A stretch of DNA of 64,000 bases from Rhizobium sp. SL86 (GTDB taxonomy: Bacteria; Pseudomonadota; Alphaproteobacteria; Rhizobiales; Rhizobiaceae): positions 248,001 through 312,000 of the forward strand of contig NZ_JAPPRJ010000002.1 of the NCBI RefSeq assembly GCF_026672545.1. Direction: 5' to 3'. Position numbers and translations under genes: made by a program. Numbering within the stretch: position 1 is the stretch's first letter; every line of letters starts with the position of its first letter. A model generated the notes under the pieces. It saw only the letters and a program-made list of their open reading frames with translations, did not search any database and was not told where the DNA came from. This document shows positions 15,641 through 24,911 of this stretch, one piece after another.

Positions 15641-17152
15641 ATGCCCACCCTCGCGCTCCTGGCCGCGACGACCCGTACCGCCAGCGTCAGCTTCGATGCG
15701 GATCAGCACTGTTTTTCGTTGAAAGAAGCGATCGGTTGGACGCTTCAGACACAGGATGGCGGCCTCGTTGCTGAGGGCGAAGCAGACAGCGTCGTCACGA
15801 CCCTGCACGGGCTTCAGCCGCAGACACGGTATGTGCTCGACATGGGTGGTGATCGACTCGTTTTCTCGACGAAGACCGAAAGCCGGCTGATCGATATCAC
15901 GGACTGCGGGGCCTCGCCCGAGGTGGACGACAACGCCGCCGCCATCCAGGCCGCGATCGACCAATTGCCGCCGCATGGGACAGTCAGGATTCCAGGCGGG
16001 GTCTTCCGCAGCGGGCCGATCTTCCTGAAGAGCGACATGGTTCTGCTGTTGGAGGAAGGCGCCGTGCTGGCCGGGCATGCCGACCGCTCGCATTATAAGA
16101 TCCTGCCGGCGCGCCATGAGGACGGCCGGGTGCTGGGTACCTGGGAAGGCGTGGCAGAGCCCTGTTTTGCCAGCCTGCTCACGGCACTCGACTGCCGCAA
16201 CCTCGCCATCACCGGTGCCGGCACGATCGACGGCGGCGGAGACCGCGGCGACTGGTGGACATGGCCGAAGGAGACCCGCAATGGCGCCCGGCGCCCGCGT
16301 ACGCTGTTTCTTTCGCATAGCGACACCCTTTCCCTGACAGGCCTGACGGTCCGAAACTCGCCCTCCTGGACCATTCACCCGGTCTTCTGCAGCAACGTGC
16401 TCGCCGCTGGGCTGACGATCCAGAACGATCCGTTGTCTCCGAACACGGATGGGCTGAACCCGGAATGCAGCCGCGACGTTCACCTCGCCGGGATCCATTT
16501 TTCGGTGGGTGACGACTGCATCGCGATCAAGGCCGGTAAACGTGATCCGAAGGGCGGGCTCGACCAGCCCTGCGAGCGCATCACGGTGGAAAACTGCCGG
16601 ATGGAGCGCGGCCATGGTGGCGTCGTCATCGGCAGCGAGATGAGCGGATGCGTGCGCGACGTGACGGTGCGCCGTTGCGAGTTGTGTGAGACGGATCGGG
16701 GGCTGCGCGTCAAAACCCGCCGTGGCCGTGGCGGACGTGTGGAACGCATCCTGCTGGAAGCGTGCCGGATGGACCGGGTCGCGACGCCGCTCGTGATCAA
16801 TAGCTTCTATTTATGTGATGCCGATGGCCGTTCCGATTATGTGCAGTCGCGCCAGCCGCTGCCGGTCACGGATGCAACACCGCAGATTTCCGGCATCACC
16901 ATCCGCAACGTCGTGGCAGAGAATGTCGTGGTGGCAGCCGCTGCCTTCTACGGGCTTCCGGAAGCGCCGATCACCGGGATCACCATCGAAAACTACCGGA
17001 TCAGCTTCGATCCGGATGCTGAGCCGGATGTGCCGGACATGGCCTGCGGTTTCGAACCGATGCGCCATGCCGGGATCATTGCGGAGAACGCCAGCTTTCT
17101 GCGCCGCACCGGCATTCACCTTCCCCATGCCACACAGAGTATTGCTGTATGA
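15641..17152 (+). CDS. GH28 polygalacturonase (exo-type, probably cytoplasmic)
   Basis: A 503-residue glycoside hydrolase family 28 protein. A short N-terminal beta-sandwich-like region is followed by the right-handed beta-helix. Active-site motifs are present: NTDG (268-271), GDDC (290-293), GHGG (His325) and RVK (356-358). These supply the general acid and base Asp residues for hydrolysing galacturonan. No convincing signal peptide is seen, so the enzyme likely trims imported oligogalacturonides in the cytoplasm. ATG 15641 is preferred to 15623 because AAGGAAG sits 6 nt upstream of it. The stop overlaps the GH105 start (ATGA). Confidence 0.9.
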   Translation: MPTLALLAATTRTASVSFDADQHCFSLKEAIGWTLQTQDGGLVAEGEADSVVTTLHGLQPQTRYVLDMGGDRLVFSTKTESRLIDITDCGASPEVDDNAAAIQAAIDQLPPHGTVRIPGGVFRSGPIFLKSDMVLLLEEGAVLAGHADRSHYKILPARHEDGRVLGTWEGVAEPCFASLLTALDCRNLAITGAGTIDGGGDRGDWWTWPKETRNGARRPRTLFLSHSDTLSLTGLTVRNSPSWTIHPVFCSNVLAAGLTIQNDPLSPNTDGLNPECSRDVHLAGIHFSVGDDCIAIKAGKRDPKGGLDQPCERITVENCRMERGHGGVVIGSEMSGCVRDVTVRRCELCETDRGLRVKTRRGRGGRVERILLEACRMDRVATPLVINSFYLCDADGRSDYVQSRQPLPVTDATPQISGITIRNVVAENVVVAAAAFYGLPEAPITGITIENYRISFDPDAEPDVPDMACGFEPMRHAGIIAENASFLRRTGIHLPHATQSIAV

Positions 17153-18274
17153 CGACGATGAGCATCACCGATTATTTCGACGCCTATGCGCGGGACTACA
17201 GCCATTACAAGGGCGGAAGCTGGTGTTACGAGGATGGCTGCCTCTATCGCGGCCTCATTGCGCTCCATGAGGCAACCGGAGAGGAACGCTGGTATCGACA
17301 TCTGAAGCGGCTGGTCGACGGGCAGGTGGATGCACAGGGCGAACTCGCCGGCTATACGATCACCGAATATAATATCGACAATGTCCTGCCGGGGCGGGCG
17401 CTCGTTTACCTGGTCGGCAGGACCGGCGACGTCCGCTATCGCAAGGCCGCCGATCTGCTGGCCAAACAGCTGCAGACGCATCCGCGCGTCGATGCGGGTC
17501 CGCATTGGCACAAGCTGCGTTACCCGCACCAGGTCTGGCTCGATGGGCTGTATATGGCCCTGCCGTTCAAACTGGAATATGGCGCCCTTGCCGGAAAACC
17601 GCAGCTTGGCGAACAGGCGCTTACCGAAATTCTGACCGCGCTGAACCTGACCTTCGATGCGCCGAGCGGGCTCTATCGCCACGGCTATGACGAGGCGCGG
17701 CTGCAGGCCTGGGCGGATCCGAAAACCGGCCTGTCGCCCGCCCATTGGGGCCGCTCGATCGGCTGGCTTGCCATGGCCATGGTCGATATGGTGGAGGCAC
17801 TGCCGGCGGGGCCGGGACGCGACGATCTGACGGCGCGGCTTTCCAGGCTGCTGACGGTCCTTGCCGGCCTGCGCACCACGGATGGCCGCTGGCTGCAGGT
17901 GATCGATCAGCCGGCGCTTCCGGGCAATTATGCCGAAAGCTCCGCCACGGCCATGTTCGCCTATGCCTTCCTGAAAGCCGCGCGGCTCGGCATTGCGGGG
18001 GCAAGCGGGGCGGATTGGTGCGGAGGCGGCGGCAAGCCTTGCCCAGCATGCCATGGGGCCGGATCGATCCGGCCGCACCGTGCTGCAAAAAATCTGCTGT
18101 GTGGCAGGTCTCGGCGGTTTCGATGGCAATTATCGCGATGGCACGCCCGCCTATTACCTCTCCGAAACCTTGCGCGATGACGACATCAAGGGCGTCGGCC
18201 CGCTGATGATGGCACATGCAGAAGGCGAGCTTGCAAGGCGTGCTGCATCCGTACGGAGGGAAGCTGTGGCCTGA
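17149..18274 (+). pseudogene. GH105 unsaturated glucuronyl/galacturonyl hydrolase, frameshifted
   Basis: The first 283 or so codons encode a YteR/YesR-type GH105 enzyme: SWCYEDGCLYRGL, then TEYNIDNVLPGRAL, and VWLDGLYMAL with the probable catalytic Asp132. These enzymes remove the unsaturated sugar made by pectate or rhamnogalacturonan lyases. At 17997-18001 a run of five Gs throws the frame; the original frame then ends at 18180. Reading four Gs instead restores a continuous C-terminus (AGRIGAEAAAS, then CVAGLGGFDGNYRDGTPAYY) to the stop at 18274, giving about 375 residues, normal for GH105. It is either a real one-base insertion or a homopolymer sequencing error. Confidence 0.85.
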
Positions 18275-18350
18275 TCAGCAGGCTTGCCGGCTATTGCCAG
18301 CTTGATGGCTTACGAAGTTTTTGTATTATGAGGTCAGAAGGAGCAGCCCG

Positions 18351-18599
18351 ATGGCCGAACCACAACTTTCAGTCCGCAGTGCCAAAGCACGAGACCTGGC
18401 CTATCGGTTGGCGCGCCGCGAGAACCGGTCAATCGCCGACATCGTTGAGCGGGCGCTGGAATCCTACGAAATACGAGAGGCCGGTCGCGAGCCGGCGGCT
18501 GTCTTCTATGCTCGGCTAACCAGCCAAGCTGGCGTTGATATCGATCTGGACGAGATCATTCGTAGCGAACGCAGCCGTCACGCAGGGATCGATCTTTGA
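18351..18599 (+). CDS. vapB: VapB-type antitoxin (Rv0623/PSK family)
   Basis: An 82-residue protein starting MAEPQLSVRSAKARDLAYRL, with the RRENRSIADIVERALESYE segment typical of the short PSK/VapB transcription-factor-like antitoxins found in alphaproteobacteria. The N-terminal half would bind DNA as a dimer and the C-terminal half would wrap the toxin. AAGGAG (18338-18343) precedes ATG 18351. Its stop overlaps the start of the toxin remnant, as in intact vapBC pairs. With the toxin decayed it is an orphan antitoxin, possibly still acting as a regulator or against related toxins. Confidence 0.75.
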   Translation: MAEPQLSVRSAKARDLAYRLARRENRSIADIVERALESYEIREAGREPAAVFYARLTSQAGVDIDLDEIIRSERSRHAGIDL

Positions 18600-19008
18600 T
18601 CTTTCTGGAGACGAATGTCATTTCAGAAACACTGAAGAAAGCTCCCTCGGAAGCCGTCATGGCGTGGCTCCTTCTGCACGACGCAGAAATAGCTCTGTCT
18701 TCCGTCGTTATTGGTTAGATCGCTTAGGGCATTAGCAAGATTCGCCCCGATCAGCGCGCCGATCGGTTGGAGCAAAGCCTCAGCGATTGGCGCCGGCGTT
18801 TCGCCGATCGCATTTTTGCCTTTACGGAAGAGGCAGCTCTCGCCTATGGCGCACTCATGGGCGAAGCCGCACGGCACGGTCGGACAATGACCGCCCCCGA
18901 TGGAAGATCGCAGCGATTGCTCAATTGCATGGCGGACGGCTTGCCACCCGTAACGTAGGCGATTTTCAGGGTTGCGGCCTTGTTCTCGTCAACCCTTGGG
19001 ACTTTTGA
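18596..19008 (+). pseudogene. vapC: Decayed VapC PIN-domain toxin
   Basis: Translation from TTG 18596 gives a VapC-like start, IFLETNVISETLKKAPSEAV. Two in-frame TAG codons follow at 18716-18718 and 18725-18727, where intact relatives read roughly GEIALGISK. The frame continues (RPDQRADRLEQSL; FTEEAALAYGALMGEA). It is then broken near 18903 by an apparent one-base deletion, after which the adjacent frame gives IAAIAQLHGGRLATRNVGDF and ends at 19008. The first catalytic Asp is also Glu (LETN instead of LDTN). These lesions make an active RNase toxin very unlikely. Confidence 0.8.
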
Positions 19009-19029
19009 TCAGCAAACAAGCATCAGCCG

Positions 19030-22000
19030 TCACAGGTTGTGGATCTTCACGCCCGGCACCACCTGTCTCGCGATGTCGCAGAGATGCCGGTGATGGGTGA
19101 GATAGATCACCTGGCCGAGCTTCGCCATCTCACCGAACAGGCGGAACACTTCTTCCGAGCGCAACTCGTCGAAGGTCTCCATGATGTCGTCGGCGACGAA
19201 GGGGACCGCCGGGCGCACGGCGGCGAATTCCTCGTAGCCCGCCAGTCGGAGCGCCAGGTAGAGCTGGTAACGCGTGCCCGTCGACATGGCATCCGAAAGC
19301 TTTGATGCGCCATCCTTCGCCACGCCGATCAGGATTTCCTTGTCCCGGTCCGGCAGGGCGGCGAGGCCGGAATAGTCGCCGCGGGTGATCTGCGAAAATG
19401 CTTCGGATGCGCGCTGCATCATCGAACTGCGATGTTTTTCCCGGTAGATGGAGAGTGCCCGTTCGGCTGCCAGCGTGCCGGCTCTCAGCCTCAGATGACG
19501 GACAGCCAGATCCTCGATCTCCATCAGGATCGTCGTGCGTTTCGCCTCCAGGCGTGCCACCGCATCATCGCCACCCACCGCGGCCAGCCGGTCTTTGGCG
19601 CGGGTGAGATCGGCGAACAGCTGGCGGCTGCGCTGGTCGAGATCCTCGATGCGCGCCTTCAGTTCTGCAGCCTCACCGGCCATCTGTTCCGGATCGAGTT
19701 GGCGAAGCTCCGCCTTGATTGTCTCGAGGTCGTCTCCCGGCACGCTTGCCAGCAACTGGGCGGCCAGTTCCCGTGTCCTCTGCTCCTGCCGGTCGCGTTC
19801 TGCGGCCTGTTCCATACGCTGGCTGACCTCGGCCAGCGTTTCGACGTCAAAGAAACGCGTCATCTCCTGCCGGCGCGCCGCATGTTCGGCGATGCGGCCT
19901 TTTAGACCCGCGATCTCCTGATGAAGGGCGGTGCGTTCCGCCTCCTTGGCCTCTTTCTGAAGCAGGTCGCGTTCGGCTCGTGCCTTGAGGCGCGTCATCT
20001 GCTCGGCAAGATCGAGCGGCGAGGCGTTGGCGGAAAGTCCTGTCAGGGTCGAGACCCGCTCCACATCGGCCGCAAATCGCTCCATGTCGCGTTCCATCAG
20101 GCCGATGCGCTGGGCCATCTGGTCGCGCTCGCGCAAGATGGCACGTAGGCCGGAGAGGGCATCGAGAATGGCGCGAACCGGCGAAGGCTCCCGCTCTTCG
20201 GCAAACCAGGTGGCGGAAAGCGCCTCCGTCCAGGCCTCCTGCCAGAGCCCATCCGCTTTGCGGGCTTCGGACAGGTCTCTCTCGCGCGCCTTGCTTTCAC
20301 GCGTCAGGTCGGCAAGCCGCCCCTCATGGGCTTCTCGCCGTGCCCGCTGATCGAGCGCGTCCGAAAGCCGGTCGGAGGCCGACTGGATCAATCGGTTAAG
20401 ATCGGAGCCGCCGCCGAGCGTCCAGCCGAGATCGGCGAGCGCCAGTTCCAGCTCCCGCCGCTCGCTTGCCAGCTCTTCAGCCAGTGCCGCGCGCCGCTGC
20501 CGACGGCCATCCAGTTCCACAGCCAGCGATAGACACTGCATACGCCGAGCGGACCAGTTTTCCAGCCCCGATAGCAGACGATATATATCCGGCTGTTCAT
20601 CGGTCGCAAAAGGAATGGCCGAGCCGATCGAACGGCCAAGCGTCGCCAGTTCCGCTTCGGCCGCCTTCGCAAGTTCTGATTCGCGTGCCAAAAGGGCTGT
20701 CTGCAGGCCTTGGTCCTGCTGCAATTGCCGAAGCTCGGCCAGATCGCTGGCCCGTGACAGGCGAGCCTCGCCGATCCGGTCATCGACGCGTAATGTCTCC
20801 TCGAATTTTTGAGCGGTATCCCCATTGAGGGTCGCCACATGCGCCTGCCATGCCGCTTCGCGCAGCGCCCGGGCTTCGGCGGCAGCGCCGTCATCAATGG
20901 GCTCTCCCTGCTGTTCGATCATCCGCAACCGGGCAGCAATTTCCGCCAGCCGTGTCTCGATGTCGCGCTGGCGCTCCTTGTGCCGCGAGAGGCGACGTTC
21001 CAGGTCATCGGCCTGCGTCCTCCAGCGCTCGATCTGTCGCGCATCGGCGCATTCCAGCCGCTCCAGTTCCTCAACGCTGCCCATCCAGGGCCGCAGCGTG
21101 TCCAGCGCGCGGGCCACCTGCTCCGCCTGCTGGGTCTCGGCGCGCTGTTCCATGGCCAGCAGCGCCTGGCGCTCGCCTTTCTGCAGTCGTGCCAGCAGCG
21201 TTTCCAGCCGGCGCAGCGCCTGGACGTTCGGTTCGGTCTCCTCTTCGCCGAGTGTGGTGTCCTTGCAGGCCGCCAGGGCCTGCTGCGCCCGCTCGTCCTC
21301 GCGTTCGGCCGTTCGCAGCCGGGTGAGAATGCCGGAGCGGGCCTCGATGAGATCGCGCAGCCGTGCGGTCAGTGCCGCCGGCAGGATCAGTGCGTATGGG
21401 TCCGTATGGCCCGGCTGGCCGAGCGCTTTCAGTGCTTCGGAAAGCGCTGCTTCCTGCTCGGCAAGCGCCAGACGTCGTTTCGGCAGGTCGTTTTCGGCCG
21501 TGCGGAAACGGGCGCGGCCTTCTTCCAGCGCCTCGATCTCGGTGGATGCGGAAAGCAGGCGTTCGTCAACGACAATGCCGGCAATCTCGCCGTCCAGCCG
21601 TTCGGCTGTCTGGACAAGACCGGCCATCTGGGTGGAAAGCCGCGTTTCGTCGCGCATCAACGCGTCAAGCTGCGCACTCCATTCCCGTGGCGGGCGCGGC
21701 AGATCCTGCAATGCGAGTAGTTCGCCAGACAGCCGTTCGAGATCTTTCAGAAGCGGCAGTGCCCGCAACTGCGCGTCGATACGGGCAAACCTCCCTTTCG
21801 CCCGTGCACCTTCAGACAGTGCCTCCTCATAGGCCTTTTGCGCCTGGGCTTCGGTTGCGACCAGCGATGCATAGGTGGCTGCGAAGGTGTCGATTGTATC
21901 GCGTTCGGCCTTCAGTGCTGCCAGCTGTTGTTTCAACTCGGCAAGCTGCGTGTTGCGGGCGCGTTTGCGGTGGAAACGCTGGGCTTCCTCGGATGCAGCG

Positions 22001-22494
22001 GTCAGCACTGTGCTGACATCGGCCAGGCCGGCGCTGGCGGAAAACAGAAGTTCGCCGAGATCTCCCTTGCTCTCGACGATCGCCTCGCCGCCGTCGCGCA
22101 AAGAATGTTCGTCCAGCGAAAACATGGTGCGGTAGCTGCCGCGCGAAAGCCCGCCGAGAGCAGAGGCCAGCAGCGCCTCGTTGACCGGCTGGCCGCGTCC
22201 GTCGAGCAGTGCATTGGCGCGCTGTTTCAGGCGTACGAGTTCATGCGTTTCACCGCCGAACTCCAGCACGCCACCGATCTGCATCGCATTGTAGGCATGC
22301 AGGAAATTGTAGGCGCTGCGTTCCGGGATGCCGAACAAGAGGTCGAGATAGGCGGAAAAGGCTGTGGATTTTCCGGCCTCGTTCAGCCCGTAGACGATAT
22401 GCAGGTCGGGACTGCCTGCCACCTCTGGACCGAAATCGATCGCGTGATCGGTGAACTTGCCATAGCGGGTGAGATCGAGCCGTCTGAGCCGCAT
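19030..22494 (-). CDS. SMC/SbcC-like AAA ATPase, YhaN family
   Basis: A 1,154-residue protein with an N-terminal ABC-type ATPase half (Walker A GLNEAGKST, 36-44), a long alpha-helical coiled-coil middle rich in Glu, Arg and Leu, and a C-terminal ATPase half. The C-terminal half holds a signature-like LSDAMSTGTRYQLYLALRLA and Walker B PFVADDIMETFD near 1098-1109. This is the layout of SbcC/Rad50 and of Bacillus YhaN. It starts within the stop of the nuclease gene (one shared base), as in sbcDC and yhaON operons. A role in processing DNA ends or hairpins is inferred. No zinc-hook CxxC is seen mid-coil, which separates it from SbcC proper. Confidence 0.83.
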   Translation of the reverse strand: MRLRRLDLTRYGKFTDHAIDFGPEVAGSPDLHIVYGLNEAGKSTAFSAYLDLLFGIPERSAYNFLHAYNAMQIGGVLEFGGETHELVRLKQRANALLDGRGQPVNEALLASALGGLSRGSYRTMFSLDEHSLRDGGEAIVESKGDLGELLFSASAGLADVSTVLTAASEEAQRFHRKRARNTQLAELKQQLAALKAERDTIDTFAATYASLVATEAQAQKAYEEALSEGARAKGRFARIDAQLRALPLLKDLERLSGELLALQDLPRPPREWSAQLDALMRDETRLSTQMAGLVQTAERLDGEIAGIVVDERLLSASTEIEALEEGRARFRTAENDLPKRRLALAEQEAALSEALKALGQPGHTDPYALILPAALTARLRDLIEARSGILTRLRTAEREDERAQQALAACKDTTLGEEETEPNVQALRRLETLLARLQKGERQALLAMEQRAETQQAEQVARALDTLRPWMGSVEELERLECADARQIERWRTQADDLERRLSRHKERQRDIETRLAEIAARLRMIEQQGEPIDDGAAAEARALREAAWQAHVATLNGDTAQKFEETLRVDDRIGEARLSRASDLAELRQLQQDQGLQTALLARESELAKAAEAELATLGRSIGSAIPFATDEQPDIYRLLSGLENWSARRMQCLSLAVELDGRRQRRAALAEELASERRELELALADLGWTLGGGSDLNRLIQSASDRLSDALDQRARREAHEGRLADLTRESKARERDLSEARKADGLWQEAWTEALSATWFAEEREPSPVRAILDALSGLRAILRERDQMAQRIGLMERDMERFAADVERVSTLTGLSANASPLDLAEQMTRLKARAERDLLQKEAKEAERTALHQEIAGLKGRIAEHAARRQEMTRFFDVETLAEVSQRMEQAAERDRQEQRTRELAAQLLASVPGDDLETIKAELRQLDPEQMAGEAAELKARIEDLDQRSRQLFADLTRAKDRLAAVGGDDAVARLEAKRTTILMEIEDLAVRHLRLRAGTLAAERALSIYREKHRSSMMQRASEAFSQITRGDYSGLAALPDRDKEILIGVAKDGASKLSDAMSTGTRYQLYLALRLAGYEEFAAVRPAVPFVADDIMETFDELRSEEVFRLFGEMAKLGQVIYLTHHRHLCDIARQVVPGVKIHNL

Positions 22495-23765
22495 CAGGAG
22501 GTCTCGTCCGTGGCGGCGGAAAGCCGTGCCATCAGGTCTTCGCTGCCGTCACGGATGATCTCGTCCACGAAGGCATCGAGCGCCGCCTCGTCCTGGCCGG
22601 CAAAACGGCGGCTTTCCGGCGGCAGATCGTCAAGCAGGCCCTGCACCATGTCGCGCACCTCCTGGCGAAAGGCCTCAGACGCGGTGACATCCTCGCGCAT
22701 CAGCGCGCTGAGTTCCTGCACCGGGTCCACGGTCGTGGCATTGCGGGCGGATCTGGGTGCAGCCGACAGGTCCAGTTCCAGCTTTTCGATCCAGGCCTGG
22801 CCGGCGCGTTCTGCCCGCTGTTCGGCCTCCGCTTGCAAGAGGTCGAAATCCCGGCGGATGGCAAAGGCGAGTGTGCTGGCCCCGGTCAGCCGCAACCGCG
22901 CCACCAGATGATCCGAGCGGGTCCGCTCCCGTTCGGTCTCCAGCGCGGCGCCGATCCGGTCCACCAATCCTCGCCAGTCGGACGCCTCGGAGATATCCAC
23001 GGTCACGCGGGCGAACTGGGCAAGGCTGGTCAACCTCTCCTCCACCCGTACCGAACCGTCATCGCCGATCGTCACCAGGGAGACGGTCTTTTCGCCGGCT
23101 TCGTTTATGTCGCGCCCCTGCGGCATGCCGGGCATGATGACAGTTTTTTCGCCGGCATGGTGCGTGCGCTGGTGAATATGGCCAAGCGCCCAGTAATCGA
23201 AGCCGGAGGCGTGCAGGTCGGCAACCGCGCAGGGCGCATAGGCATCGTGGCCCGGCGCACCGGCAAGGCTGGTGTGCATGATGCCGATGTTGACGGCACC
23301 GGCCACCGGCGCCTTGAACTTGGGCAACAGGCTTTCCGGCGCCTGCGGTTTGGCAAAACTCAACCCGTGGATGGCGATATTCAGCCCGCCGCGCACGAGT
23401 TCCACCGCCTCGGCGCGACCGGAAAAGATCTTCACCGATGGCGGCAGCACCAATTCCTGGGTGATCTTTGACAGCGCGTCGTGATTGCCGCGGATCTTGA
23501 ATACGGCGATCCCCGCCTCGGAAAGCCGCTGCATCTGGCTTGCCAGAAAACGGGCGGTCTTCATCGAGGTCTGTTCGCCGTCGTAAAGGTCGCCGGCGAT
23601 GACCAGCGCATCGACCTGTTCCTCCAGGCACAGATCAACGATCCGGACCAGCGCCTGGCGTGTGGCATCCCCGATCAGGCCAGCCAGATCGGCATTGCGC
23701 AGCGACAGCGACCGGAGCGGCGAATCGAGGTGAAGATCGGCAGTGTGAACGAACCTGAAGGCCAT
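22494..23765 (-). CDS. DNA repair exonuclease, SbcD/YhaO-like metallophosphoesterase
   Basis: A 423-residue nuclease. Phosphoesterase motifs are HTADLHLD (7-14), GDLYDGEQ, GNHDALSK, an IMHTSL block and GHIHQR; the C-terminal part is the capping region seen in YhaO/SbcD. It would form a complex with the coiled-coil ATPase encoded directly downstream. ATG 23765 begins the conserved MAFRFVHTADLHLD; upstream in-frame codons have no family similarity. It is divergent from the thiamine operon, with about 105 bp before the riboswitch. Confidence 0.87.
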   Translation of the reverse strand: MAFRFVHTADLHLDSPLRSLSLRNADLAGLIGDATRQALVRIVDLCLEEQVDALVIAGDLYDGEQTSMKTARFLASQMQRLSEAGIAVFKIRGNHDALSKITQELVLPPSVKIFSGRAEAVELVRGGLNIAIHGLSFAKPQAPESLLPKFKAPVAGAVNIGIMHTSLAGAPGHDAYAPCAVADLHASGFDYWALGHIHQRTHHAGEKTVIMPGMPQGRDINEAGEKTVSLVTIGDDGSVRVEERLTSLAQFARVTVDISEASDWRGLVDRIGAALETERERTRSDHLVARLRLTGASTLAFAIRRDFDLLQAEAEQRAERAGQAWIEKLELDLSAAPRSARNATTVDPVQELSALMREDVTASEAFRQEVRDMVQGLLDDLPPESRRFAGQDEAALDAFVDEIIRDGSEDLMARLSAATDETS

Positions 23766-23870
23766 GCGCCGTTCTAGACCGGCAACCGGCGCCCGGCAAT
23801 GTTCCCGGTCCATTCTCGCGGAATTAACCACAGGCGTTGACATCTGTCCCGCTTTGCACGAAGTTCACGC

Positions 23871-23960
23871 CATTCCGAGGGGGGCATCGTGACGATGCTG
23901 AGATGGCGGTGAGCCGGACCCTTGAACCTGATCCGGGTCATGCCGGCGTAGGAACGGAAA
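23871..23960 (+). ncRNA. TPP riboswitch (THI element)
   Basis: The conserved THI-box core is present: GAGGGGGGCATCG, then CGATGCTGAGA, ACCCTTGAACCTGATC, and CCGGCGTAGGAA. P1 can form from TTCCG (23873-23877) and CGGAA (23955-23959); P2 pairs GCATCG with CGATGC. A TTGACA -35 element lies at 23837-23842. The aptamer binds thiamine pyrophosphate and would turn off the thi genes that follow when TPP is plentiful. The downstream hairpin at 24016-24043 suggests translational control. Confidence 0.95.
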
Positions 23961-24015
23961 CGCGCAACAGCCTTCGTGATCGCCTTCGCGCACTTTCTCT
24001 TCTCCGCTTTGCCTG

Positions 24016-24043
24016 GATCTCCGCACTGAAAGGTTTGGAGATC
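24016..24043 (+). promoter_or_regulatory. Probable expression platform: hairpin sequestering a ribosome site
   Basis: GATCTCC (24016-24022) is an exact inverted repeat of GGAGATC (24037-24043), with a 14-nt loop. The right arm contains GGAG, the ribosome-binding site for the ATG at 24047. Closing the stem would hide it, giving a plausible OFF switch for the TPP aptamer 55 nt upstream. Confidence 0.6.
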
Positions 24044-24046
24044 ATT

Positions 24047-24118
24047 ATGCACATCGTTCTTGTTGCTGCCTCGGGCAGTCTGGTCATCCTGACGCTACCT
24101 TCGATGAGCGTCGGTTGA
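24047..24118 (+). CDS. Short leader ORF between TPP riboswitch and thiX
   Basis: A 23-codon ORF, beginning MHIVLVAASGSLVILTL, hydrophobic. It has the only good ribosome site in the leader (GGAG, 24037-24040, 6 nt before ATG) and ends 4 nt before the thiX ATG, which has no recognisable ribosome site of its own. The arrangement suggests translational coupling: ribosomes loaded under riboswitch control at this ORF reinitiate at thiX. The peptide may have no function beyond that. I do not recognise a family. Confidence 0.45.
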   Translation: MHIVLVAASGSLVILTLPSMSVG

Positions 24119-24122
24119 CGCC

Positions 24123-24911
24123 ATGCGAATGCCGCAAGCGGCCCTGGCTCTGGCCGGTCTGATCATGTTTTGGCAGGCGGTGGTGGTTCTCGTTGAACCG
24201 CCGCGCTACCTGTTGCCGTCGCCGCTCGCCGTCGCGCAGGTCTTCCTGCGCCAGCCGGCGTTCCTGGCGCATCATATGCTCATCACGGCCACGGAAGTCG
24301 TGGCCGGGCTGGTCGTCGGCAGCCTACTCGGTTTTCTCACGGCTCTTTTTGTTGCCGCCCTGCCAAGGTTTGGCCAGTTCGTCTGGCCGGTCGTGCTGGT
24401 GCTGCAGGCGCTGCCGGTCTTTGTGCTGGCGCCGGTTCTGGTGTTGTGGTTCGGCTTTGGCCTCGCGTCCAAGGTGGTGATGACGGTGATCATCATCTTC
24501 TTCCCCGTTGCCTCCGCCTTTGCCGATGGCCTGAACCGGACCGATCGCGACATTCTTGATGCCGCCTCGCTGACGCAAGCAAGCCACTGGCAGATCCTCA
24601 CCCGCATCCGCCTGCCGCTCGCTTTGCCGTCGCTGGTTTCCGGCCTTCGGGTCGCCGCGCCGCTCGCACCCCTCGGTGCGGTTGTGGGCGAATGGGTGGG
24701 GGCCGCCGGTGGGCTCGGTTTTATCATGATCCAGGCCAATGCCCGCATGCAGGCCGACCAGCTGTTTGCCGCCATGCTGGTGCTGGCGCTGTTTTCCGTT
24801 CTCCTGCGCCTTCTCGTCGATCGGCTGACCGCCGGTCTTGCCCCCTGGGCGCGTGAAGAGGTGCAGTCATTCCGATCCGTTCCCCTGTCTCGAAGGATAT
24901 TGCCCTCATGA
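24123..24911 (+). CDS. thiX: Thiamine-precursor ABC permease, ThiX-like
   Basis: A 262-residue inner-membrane protein of the SsuC/TauC/ThiX permease type, with about six helices. It has YLLPSPLAVAQVF near the N-terminus and an EAA-like loop (LNRTDRDILDAASLTQASHWQILTRIRLPLALP) near 138-170. It overlaps the thiY gene by ATGA. Together with ThiY it should import a pyrimidine precursor such as HMP or formylaminopyrimidine. The usual third component, the ThiZ ATPase, is not encoded in this operon or elsewhere in the window. Confidence 0.85.
   Translation: MRMPQAALALAGLIMFWQAVVVLVEPPRYLLPSPLAVAQVFLRQPAFLAHHMLITATEVVAGLVVGSLLGFLTALFVAALPRFGQFVWPVVLVLQALPVFVLAPVLVLWFGFGLASKVVMTVIIIFFPVASAFADGLNRTDRDILDAASLTQASHWQILTRIRLPLALPSLVSGLRVAAPLAPLGAVVGEWVGAAGGLGFIMIQANARMQADQLFAAMLVLALFSVLLRLLVDRLTAGLAPWAREEVQSFRSVPLSRRILPS

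Noticed and set aside
24047..24118. The leader ORF as a frameshifted N-terminus of thiX
   Set aside because: thiX already has a complete first transmembrane segment and normal N-terminus from 24123, so the leader is better read as a separate short ORF.
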